64,000 nucleotides of DNA, taken from Ananas comosus. Lineage: Eukaryota > Streptophyta > Magnoliopsida > Poales > Bromeliaceae. A program made the position numbers and the translations under genes. The notes below the pieces were generated by a model. The model saw only the letters and a program-made list of their open reading frames with translations, made no database searches and had not been told where the DNA came from. The stretch spans positions 7,364,654-7,428,653 of the forward strand of contig NC_033627.1 of the NCBI RefSeq assembly GCF_001540865.1. Direction: 5' to 3'. Of this stretch, positions 55,370-64,000 are shown piece after piece (within the stretch, counting starts at the first letter, position 1; every line of letters starts with the position of its first letter).

Positions 55370-57794
55370 TGTCACGCCCCGGGAACAGGCATAGGCCCGC
55401 CCGGTGCGTGTCCAGACCCGCCATATGCCTGCACATATAAGACATCTACAACAAAAGCGATAAATAACCTGTGATACAAATATCTAGAGATATCAGAGCG
55501 AGTATACAACTAAGTTATAACAACAAGTAGAGTCGGAAGAGAACTAAACCACTAAAGCATAAAGTAAACTGATACATCATAAATCTCAAGATACAAAAAC
55601 AGGGTGGTCTCTATAACCAGGTACAAAACTCTCACAACCTCTCCAAAAGAAAACAAAAGAGAGGTAGACCACCTATCACTAAATCCCTCGATAGCTAACT
55701 CGAGGTGAAACCTTTCCCGCGATCCCGAGCCTCTCCCGGAGTGGAAGGCTCTGAAAGAAAATATAAAACAGGGGGTGTGAGAACTATAATTTATAGTTTC
55801 CAGTGGGCAATTACTGACCTTAGCAAAATGCACCACTAGGCCCAAATCAAAAGCAGATATGGATAACAGAAGTTAACTGCGGTAAATAAAGCATATAGTA
55901 AAATGCTATTCTACTATTCCATAAGTAATCGGGATATCAACATGGAGTACATCTACTCTATATGATCCAAATATGCCAATGCATAGCAATTATGTTCTAT
56001 CATGGCTACCAAGTATACTATGATGCAACTGGTAATACTATGAAGTATATTATATGTCCCAAAGTCCAACACATATCTAGTATGTACTATCATGGCAATT
56101 AATGGTACCACAATTCCCAATGTCAACTGAATCCAACTACGATATACAATCAAGTAGTGTTTATCACTTATTGTTTACTGTTTTAGTCAATGTCCACATG
56201 GCATGTCACTACTTTAAGGTTCCAATCTTGTAAGACCCGCCCGTAGGCTGTCTGGACTAAAGACCCACCCATAGGCTGTCTGGCCTGCGCCGCACCTAAT
56301 GGCCCCGTGGTAGTCAACAGGGAGCGACCCTCACAAGCATGTGTGAATGAGCACAATTGGCAAGCAAGCATATAAGTCCGTCTCCAATCCCAAGTCATTA
56401 TGTCTAAAACATGGAATGTAGCATATGTCTCAGTGGCCTATCACTATGTCATCATGTCTAAAATATGAAAATACTCACTAGCAACCCATAGGTCTAGTCT
56501 ATGCCTCAAGTGAAGGTTTACTAAGTTCACTATATCCAATGCCTCTTTATGGCATTATCTCACTATATCCAAAATCATTCCAAGCTTAATGCCGCTTTAT
56601 GACATTGGCTTACTAAATCCATCTCTAGTTCAAGCCTAATGCTGCTTTATGACATTAGCTTACAATTTACATACACTCTAGCCTATGTCACTCAATGACA
56701 ACATGTCCAACCATACCAAGCATGCGTTCTAAGTTCAAGAGTGTAATCTACATGTCATATGCACTACATGCAACATAATCTCAATCAAATGTAAGAATGC
56801 TAACCATATGCAAGGTTCCAAATATGAACAGTTCTCTACTACATAGAGGTCCAATGTACTTTATACATAACATGCACATATTAAGCATTCTAAAATTCTC
56901 AAATATTCTATCTAGTAAGAATATGCATGCATTTTCATTTTACGAAAAGTAAAAACCATCATAGGGATGATTTATCCCATTTTGGTGAGGCCAAACCCAC
57001 CGAGAGTTCCACGCGGCCTTCGTTTGCGCCGACGAAGATGCCCACAAGCTTCCTAGCTCCCTAAAGGTTAAAATAGGAACGATATATGAACGTTACGAAC
57101 AACGAATAGGTTAAATATTAACCAACTCAAGAAAAGGGTAATATCTCACCTAAGTGTAGAAAATCCCTCTCAAGCTCCAAATGGGAGCTAGAACCCTTCT
57201 AATCCAACCTAGAGGAAGGTTCTAAACCGATCAATCGAGCTCCAAAAGCCCTAGGTCAAAAATCTCCAAAATAAACCCTAAATCCTCATTTCTAGGGCTA
57301 CAACAAGAAGACCATCAAAACACAAATCAAGAGGAGAGAATAAACTTCTAACCTCTTGAGAAGCCTCAAACCAAGCTCAAAGTCCACTAGGTATGGAGAT
57401 CTTCCTCCAAACAAGCCTCAAACCCAAGATCCAAGCTTCAACAATGGTGGAAAATGCTCTAGAAGACAAAAGAGAGCAAAAACCACATAAAAATCAAGAA
57501 AAATGAAGATCAAATCCATGGAGAGGCAAAAAAGACTCACTCACCTTGTTTCCTCTGAGTTCTAGGCTCAAGAAACCAAAGGGGAGGCGTGGGTGGTAAT
57601 ATAGAAGGCCACAATCGCAAAAACACCCCTGCAGTTCGAACCTTTCAGATTCTGCCAAAGTGTACCGGTACACGGGAAAGGGTACCGGTACAAAATCTCG
57701 GAACTCATCTCGAACATTTTCACATTCACTCCTTTACCGTACTTTGCCTAATTTGGTCAAAGTTCAGTAATATACTGAAATTTAGTATATTACA
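55370..57794 (-). mobile_element. LTR related to families A/B (about 2.4 kb)
   Basis: It starts TGTCACGCCCCGGGAAC. Reading the minus strand it begins TGTAATATACT and continues with a 'actttgaccaaatt' block like the family A-like LTR at 19,260. It contains the hairpin module near 55,785-55,815, the 'GGTCGCTCCC' block (minus strand, near 56,322) and two GTACCGGTAC palindromes at 57,661-57,692. No matching 5 bp duplication was found (ttagt / aattt), so it may be rearranged. Confidence 0.75.
57661..57692. repeat. Two ACCGGT palindromes (GTACCGGTAC)
   Basis: Two decamers 21 bp apart in the U3-like part of the minus-strand LTR, about 60 bp from a 'ctatattacc' TATA-like motif (minus strand, near 57,597). 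Confidence 0.7.
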
Positions 57795-60560
57795 AATTTA
57801 CTACTTTAAACTTTTATAGTTCCGTCACTATCTATTGTATAATTACATCACCAAAATGAAATAACGTTGTCTTCTTCATTTCTAAGTGTCACTAGGTACA
57901 TGATTTCATCTCACAGAAAGGGTTCACTTACAAAATCTGAGAGTAGTCTCTAACTAGTTCGTAACTCCCTTGCTGTGATCACGCGCCTCACTGGTGATTG
58001 ATGACTTTGTAAGAAAAACATCAATAAAAGAGTGTGAGAACTAAAGTAAGTTTCTAGTGGGTACGATTGCCGAACCTAGCCAACCTTCCACACTAGGTCT
58101 GAACGAGGCATAATAGGAATGAATAAATGGATATGAAACAACTAGTAAATTAGGTAAATGAATATAAGTACAGATGCCTCTACTGTTTCTCTGAAAGGAT
58201 ACAGTGAACGATCCAATGTGATCAATTTTACCTTTATGTGTGTTAGGTTCTCACTGTGACATGTCCTCTTACCCAATCTTACCAACTACCGACTACCTAG
58301 CCCAGTACTAGCCTGCTTGTCACGGCTTTGTGGGAAGTATGCTCCGTCCACCTCGGCCTTCCCATAGAGTGTATGCTCTACCCATTTGTGTAATCACCTC
58401 CAACACAACCTTCACGAACTAGTAACCAATTAGTCCAAGCTTGGTCATATTCTCATATAAAAACCCAATTTGAATTTCACTTTAATGTAATAATCATCTC
58501 AATAGCTCTATCACAAAAATACTATGCCTTTATCATAACTACTGATCATGACTCATAATCAAGAATACACTATACTCGAATAGTGTTGATTTAAGAATCT
58601 ACAATTCTAGTATGCTTATCTCAAGGGTAAGGTCATCGTAATGTTATTTACGACATGCATTAACTAGTTGCCCAATTGTTTGATTGTCATAGTCTATATC
58701 AAACCATTCAAGACCTACAAGTTCATAACAAAGAAGCTCCCACAGTCCAACTATCATAAAGATCTGGGGTTACAAGTCTCACAAAAGCACCATTTTTCCT
58801 ATGCATGCTAAATTACATTTTCAAGAACAAGTTATAGTTATGCTTCTCTATGAATCATGCATGTTAACAATATGGAGGAAACACCGTAAACCCTACATAC
58901 AATAATGAGAAAAAGGAAAGGGAAACTTAGAGATAGTTCAAACCTTTTTGGAAGGCATAACCCTTCTCTAGTTGCTAGAACATCATCGTAAAGCGATTTT
59001 TTGTTGTTCAGGCTTCTAGCCAACCCTAAAGAAGAAGGTTTAACCAAATTAGAGCTTTTGAAAAGCTCCACTAAGAAAACCCCAAAAGTTCCTTTCAAAA
59101 TCTAAAAGACTCATCTCAACACTTAGAAGGTTGTTGGAGATCTTGATCTCATCCTTAGAGGCTCTTCTTTGCATTGCTCTTTGCCCAACTTAAAGTTTGA
59201 GGAATCTTCTTGTGAGGAAGAAGAAGATAGGGAGTTAGGGTTGGGCTTAGTGGAGAGGACAAATGGAAGAGAGAAATTATAGGGTTTAAGAGTGTGAAAG
59301 AATGTTTGGGATTGTGAAAGGGTATATATAGGGGTGTTACAATTGCATTTAAAACCTCCCACAATGACAAATTGCATTTAACACAAGTTCAAACCGAACT
59401 TTGGGCATTTTTCAAAAATCACGTTTCATTTTCTAGTAAATGATTATGATTCCACTGGTTTATAGAAAATCTTTTTATTTTCCTCAGAAATTGAGAGTTT
59501 CATAGGTTAGTTCCCTGCCCATTTTCCGAATAATCTTATTTGGGTTTTCGAAAAATGACTATTTTTCAGAAATTGCCAGTATTTTCCTTAGAATCCAAAA
59601 CTTCTACAATCCTGCATCTAATTTTGGAAAATAAAATTGGTATTCCAAAAAATAAATCTTCAATCTGATATTTGAGGTAGGGGTGGAAACAAGCCGAGCT
59701 TGAGCGAGCTTATCTTAGCTCAAGCTTGGCTTGAAATTAATTTTGAGCCTAAATTTAGGCTTAAGCTCGGCTTGAAATTAATTCGAGCTGAGCTCAAGCG
59801 AGCCTAACTTCGAGTCAAGCGAGCTCGAGCCCTAAAGGAGCCGTTTGAAATTCTTAAATCACGCAATTTATAGTTTAATTTTTATAATTACCTAAAATTT
59901 GATATAAAAATGTCTAATAGTTCAACATACAAAATAAATACATGAAATGCGGTATTATAATATTAAGAAAAATAATTTTGGGGAAGCGACACTGTGAGCA
60001 AGTGAAAAAGAGGGAGAGAGAGAGTAATTAGAGTAGGATTTTGCTGGTTTAGTTTTGTGGGCTAACAAATATGCCCAATAACCTAAACTCTATATACATA
60101 TAATTAATATAGATGTTATATATTATTATATATAATTAAAATATATATTATATATAATTTAAGTTTCTTAAATATTTTTATTATATTCAAGCTTTTCGAG
60201 CCTAATTCGAGAGAGCCAGTAATACTCAAGCTCGGCTTGAAATATATTTCGAGTTTTATTTTCTATTCAAGCTCGGCTCAATTTAATTTCGAGTCGAGCT
60301 CAAGCGAGCCGAATACCGAGCCGAACGCGAGCCTCGAGCTAGCTCGCTCATTTGCCAGCCCTAATTTGAGGTAGGCCTGAATATTTGTTTTTGTCTCGTT
60401 TTACCTGAAGTTCAATTCTAACGCACTCCAAACTCTTCTAAATTCATTCTAATCATGTTTAACATGACTTTATCCTCACTTTATCAATTTGTCCAACATT
60501 CAATCTATTATACTGAGTTTTAGTATACTATAGAGTTTATTTGATGCTAAAAGGTTATCG
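57795..60560 (-). mobile_element. LTR-like remnant, split by a hAT-like element
   Basis: Contains a diverged copy of the shared LTR module ('gtgagaactaaagtaagtttctagtgggtac' region near 58,033-58,065) and 'tatatataggggtgttacaattgc' near 59,323, which resembles the TATA region of the family B LTRs in minus orientation. Ends are not defined. Non-coding. Confidence 0.5.
59678..60363. mobile_element. hAT-like element (686 bp), TSD atttgagg
   Basis: Ends TAGGGGTGGAAACAAGCC and the reverse of TAGGGCTGGCAAATGAGC. Exact 8 bp duplication atttgagg (59,670-59,677 and 60,364-60,371). Flanking arms are rich in GAGC/GCTC words; the middle is AT-rich. Same family as 48,750-49,530, inverted. Confidence 0.88.
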
Positions 60561-61342
60561 CTTCAGGTATAAAAAACGAAAATGCGACGGATTTGGATTT
60601 TTGTTCTAACCCAACCCAAACCGAATTGATTTTACATTATCTATACATCTCTACGAATACATTATTTGACAGTCCTGCAATCCACGTGGCTACCTCTCCT
60701 TCGTCCTCTTTCTCTCCTGTCAAGCTCTCTTTCTCTCTCTCAAATTTATATCTACTTAGTTATTATATCCATCTCTCACCTCCAACAGCTCTATTCTCTC
60801 CCTACGACATCAAAATCTCTCCTATATCTTTTAGCCTTCCTCTCTCTCTCGTCCTGCCAAACTCTCTCTTTCTCTCTCTCAAATCTACGATGAGTTGCGT
60901 TGAGGAAGCCAACACAAGTAAGTCAGATCCGGCGGCATCGACGAGGGATCCGGGTAGAGGATGTAGTCGGCACCATAGAGAGGAGCTAAAAAGCAGGAGC
61001 CGCAGCCATGACGATAGAGGTGATCAGTGGCATTGGAACATAGAGCAACTCGGATTCGTCGTTGATGATCTCTAGCTCTGCTAAGTGGTGTGCCTTTTTT
61101 GTTACTTCTTCTAAACAAGTACATATTTTCTTTCTTTAGCTATGGTGGTGTCTTTCTTTTTTTTATTGTGTGTTTTATGTCATAAATCGAGTTCATTTTT
61201 ACTACTCCCCGTATGATGTCACTATTTTAGTTACGAGTTTGCTTATAGCTATTATTCTTTGGTTTTTCCATATTGCTATTCTTTTTTCTACCCCTGCCTT
61301 CTTTTTTTGTTTTTTGAGGCAATGTTGATATTTTTTTAAAAA
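60561..61342. other. Intron sequence without recognised feature
   Basis: CT-rich patches (ctctctttctctctc near 60,725 and 60,865) and T-rich stretches. An open frame of 160 codons at 60,593-61,075 has a simple-sequence composition, and I see no family motif in it. Confidence 0.4.
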
Positions 61343-62845
61343 GGGGCAATTGCCTATATACCCCTGAAAAGTTTCCGATTTTCTTATTTACCCCTTTTAG
61401 AAGGCTAATATTGAAAATACCCTTCTTACGTTCCAAGTTCTTTCTAAATATACCCTTGGAGTTAAATTCCGTTAGTGAGGTGTTAACAGTTGCCGTTATC
61501 TTTGAAAAATTACTATTTTGCCCATTCCAATATACCCTTGTATCGTAACTAACTTTTCTTATATACCCTTCATATAGCAAATACTTTTCTTATTTGCCCT
61601 TCAAATATCAATTAATTAATTAAGCACGTTGGGAGCGAGCAGATGAACGGATGAGATCGATCGCAGCTAAACCAACCTTGGTGGCTGGAGGCATAGTTAA
61701 TTCGGATTCGACAAAAATTCGGTGCGGATATAATTCGGATAAAATTCGTCTTTTAATTTTTAAATTCGTTGAAAAATGCTGCTAAAAAACGGATCGACAA
61801 TTATTCGGATACGTGATTTATACGGATATTATACGTTCACCAATTAAAAATTCGGGATAAAAAATTCGGCTATATAATAAATATATAATAATTAATATAC
61901 TATATATATTATTATTATAAATTTTATATATAGATTAAATATATTTAAAATTATAATAAACATATATTAATAATGGCCTCGTGGACCGCGCACACCCGTT
62001 GGCCTCTCATCCGGTCTACGAGGCCAAATTGGCCTCGTGGACCGCGCACACCCGTAGCTCCCCTCCGCGCGCGACACCGCACCCCCTTGCTCCCGGCACG
62101 CGGACGGCCTCGGGCGGAAGGAGAAGAAAAGAGAGAAAGAGAAGGGGTTTAGGAAGAAGGTGGTGAGTGTGAGGTCTCTCTCTCTCTATACTATTTGTCT
62201 CTCTCTAGTTTCTCTCTCTAGAAAGAAGAAGCAGATGATGAAGGAGAAGAGAGAGAGAGAGAGAAGCTGGGCTTGCTTAGGAAGAAGGTGGTGAGTGTGA
62301 GGTCTCTCTCTCTCTATACTATTTGTCTCTCTCTAGTTTCTCTCTCTAGAAAGAAGAAGCAGATGATGAAGGAGAAGAGAGAGAGAGAGAGAAGCTGGGC
62401 TTGCTTAGGAAGAAGGTGGTGAGTGTGAGGTCTCCCTCTCCCTCTCTCTCTCTCTATAGAAAGAAAAGCAGATGATGAAGAAGAAGATGATGATTGACCT
62501 CGAGCAAGACGGGATTATTGCTGCGACCCTCTTGCTCCCGGCACCGGTGGCGGAGGAGGAGGACGACGGGAGCGATGAATTTGGCCAAGTTGGGAGAGCA
62601 AGAGAGGATAACTTAAGGGAATAGTTTAATAAGGTAGGGGCAAAATAGGTATTTTAATTAGGTTTTAACTCTGGTATACATTTAACCCATGTTTAACCCG
62701 AGTTAGTTTAACAGGGAATAACTGCGGGGGTATTTTGGAATAACAGTGGAATATATGAGGGGTATTTTAGAAAGAAAAAAAAAGTAGAGGTAAATCGGAT
62801 ATTTTCAAACGTATGAGCCTATGAGGGTATATAGGCAATTATCCC
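61343..62845. mobile_element. MULE-like TIR element (1,503 bp) with GC-rich inserts, TSD ttttaaaaa
   Basis: Terminal repeats GGGGCAATTGCCTATATACC and, in reverse, GGGATAATTGCCTATATACC (2 mismatches). A 9 bp duplication ttttaaaaa flanks it (61,334-61,342 and 62,846-62,854), though this sequence is of low complexity. Internal GC-rich segments (about 61,977-62,110 and 62,500-62,585) contrast with AT-rich surroundings; 'ctcgtggaccgcgcacaccc' occurs twice (about 61,978 and 62,033). This layout resembles a Pack-MULE that captured host sequence. Confidence 0.72.
62151..62475. repeat. 128 bp tandem repeat, about 2.5 copies
   Basis: Units start 'aggaagaaggtggtgagtg' at 62,151, 62,279 and 62,407. The first two are practically identical; the third is partial and diverged. 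They contain CT-rich and GA-rich blocks. Confidence 0.92.
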
Positions 62846-63674
62846 TTTTAAAAAAAAGAGCACTAAGAGTGGTGCATGGAACACAATTTTATTTTATTTT
62901 ATTTTATTTTTCTGATGTTGTATTTAGATTTTTCATAATATACATAACGCTACTTTATAGGGTCTTTTTTTTATATATTTCTGAAGTTATAACTTTTTTC
63001 AATATTAAAATTTTAAAAATATATATCTTAATTGACCGAAAAACCTATCTATTGCGAAATGTGGGCTCTACACTAGTATAATATATATGAGTGTTTGATG
63101 TTATATTTGAATTTGTATTTTGAAATCTGATCTTAATATGATATGTTTCGAAATATGGTAAAAAGAAATAATTGTTTGGGATTCGGGTTTTCGGGTTTGG
63201 GTTTCGGATTTTTGGTTAGGTTCGGTTTTGGATATAGATTTTCAAAATCTATCGAGTTCGGGTTTGGGTTGGGATTTTGGGTTTGGTTGTTGGGTTTGGT
63301 TTTTGAAAACCGGCCCCGAATCCAACCTTTTGACATCCTTATTTGCTTGAGTTCATAACTAATATTGCATCAAGGTGAAGGAGTACTAGTAAATTCATTC
63401 AACAGTAAGGCAAACTACTGTTGTGATCATATGCTATTTGGCCAATGAGACATGAGACAAACTCCATGAAGCCATCCCGAGCACGTATAATAGTGTTCTG
63501 CTCTTTACATCCTTGATGAGAATGACATTGTTCCTTGGAGATAATAATAATAATTAACCAGCTGCTTGATATTTGGTCTACTGGAAGAAACACATCATAT
63601 CAGTATGTACTTGCATAAAGTTGCTGCTATCACAGTCAATTAATTTTAACTTGCTTTTTGTTTTTCTGGCATAG
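62846..63674. other. End of metacaspase intron
   Basis: (TTTTA)n at about 62,888-62,911 and a G/T-rich stretch with 'cgggttt' words at 63,178-63,300, probably a degenerate hAT-type terminal region. No gene. The polypyrimidine tract and acceptor lie at about 63,640-63,674. Confidence 0.5.
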
Positions 63675-64000
63675 ATGATGATTTCAGGGAGTTTGTAGAC
63701 AAAGTTGGAGACGGCTGTCGGATCACAATTGTCTCGGATTCCTGCCACAGTGGTGGTCTTCTTGACAAATCTAAGGAGCAAATCGGTGAGAGCACAAAAT
63801 GTCATGAGGAAGGAGGTTCTGACTCTGGCAGAAGCTTTGGCTTCAGAGCCTTGTTGAAAGAGACAGTCCATGGTGCATTCGAGTCCCGTGGAATTCACCT
63901 CCCTCACGAAGGTCATCATCATATCCGCAGCCACCACCAAGCTGTGGAGGAGGAAGACAATGACGATTCTGCACACTTCTCAGGGCACGTTCACCATATA
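63675..64000 (+). CDS. Type II metacaspase, exon 2 (runs past window end)
   Basis: It continues codon 118. The catalytic Cys is residue 141 in SDSCHSGGLLD, followed by KEQIGEST and the start of the long p20-p10 linker typical of type II metacaspases, here rich in His and acidic residues (EGHHHIRSHHQAVEEEDNDD). The frame is open to the last base; the p10 domain must lie beyond the window. Both catalytic residues are present, so the gene looks intact despite the 13 kb intron. Confidence 0.93.

Larger units (their letters stand above)
50602..63674 (+). other. Metacaspase intron 1 (13,073 bp), filled with transposons
   Basis: The donor GTCCGA at 50,602 and the acceptor TTCTGGCATAG at 63,674 join the two exons in the exact frame expected for the protein (phase 1). 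The intron contains at least three LTR or LTR-like elements, three hAT-like elements, one MULE-like element and tandem repeats. 50,602-51,005 holds no recognisable feature apart from an N after a T run at 50,657. Confidence 0.85.

Noticed and set aside
55365..57799. Target duplication for the LTR at 55,370-57,794
   Set aside because: Flanks ttagt and aattt do not match; a ttagt near 57,782 would require a non-canonical LTR end.
60593..61075. Possible gene of 160 codons in the metacaspase intron
   Set aside because: Composition is dominated by CT-rich simple sequence and no domain is recognisable; it lies in the intron next to a transposon.
63178..63300. Telomere-like GGGTTT repeats
   Set aside because: The words are irregular (cgggttt, gggtttgg) with no consistent TTTAGGG unit; better explained as a degenerate hAT-type arm.

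Overview
The window is plant nuclear DNA. It is almost entirely nested transposable elements next to one recognisable host gene. The host gene is a type II metacaspase on the + strand. Its short GC-rich first exon (50,250-50,601) is separated from exon 2 (63,675 to the window end) by a 13,073 bp intron filled with transposons. GT-AG introns, Mutator-like (MULE), hAT-like and Ty3/gypsy elements, and the GC-rich 5' exon fit a flowering plant, probably a monocot. I cannot name the species. No bacterial gene, CRISPR array, rRNA or tRNA was seen.

Layout: (1) 1-13,446 is the 3' part of a Ty3/gypsy chromovirus (Tekay/Del type): the RNase H tail, integrase and chromodomain, a polypurine tract and a 3' LTR. 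Two same-family LTRs are nested in its pol, and two solo LTRs are nested in its 3' LTR. (2) 13,447-49,944 is one old MULE ('MULE1', + strand, left end outside the window). It encodes a MuDR-type transposase followed closely by a plant mobile domain (PMD) protein. It is split by a solo LTR (14,972-17,501), a solo LTR carrying another solo LTR (18,328-23,656, with 19,260-21,967 inside), a two-LTR non-autonomous gypsy element (24,531-33,839), and a solo LTR (36,266 to about 47,430). (3) Inside that last LTR sits a younger 8.5 kb MULE ('MULE2', 37,059-45,589, - strand genes) with the same transposase-PMD arrangement. (4) MULE1 ends about 305 bp upstream of the metacaspase start codon. (5) The metacaspase intron holds several LTRs or LTR remnants, four TIR elements (three hAT-like, one MULE-like) and tandem repeats.

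Most nesting is supported by exact target-site duplications (gcggc, gaata, gtcct, ctagc, gagag, tagta). At three insertions into the MULE1 transposase the interrupted reading frame also continues exactly across the inserted element. The order of events can be read directly: MULE1 first, then the gypsy insertions, then MULE2 inside one of the LTRs.

The most notable unexplained structures are as follows. Arrays of short palindromes centred on ACCGGT lie just upstream of TATA-like motifs in several LTR families, and the palindrome type differs between copies with the same termini. Subterminal palindromes with the core CGGTGAA-NNN-TTCACCG occur in both diverged MULEs. Both MULEs place transposase and PMD genes only about 90-120 bp apart. 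Other modules are conserved across otherwise different LTR families. Three single N bases occur, one of which coincides with a 1.35 kb duplicated segment and suggests an assembly join.
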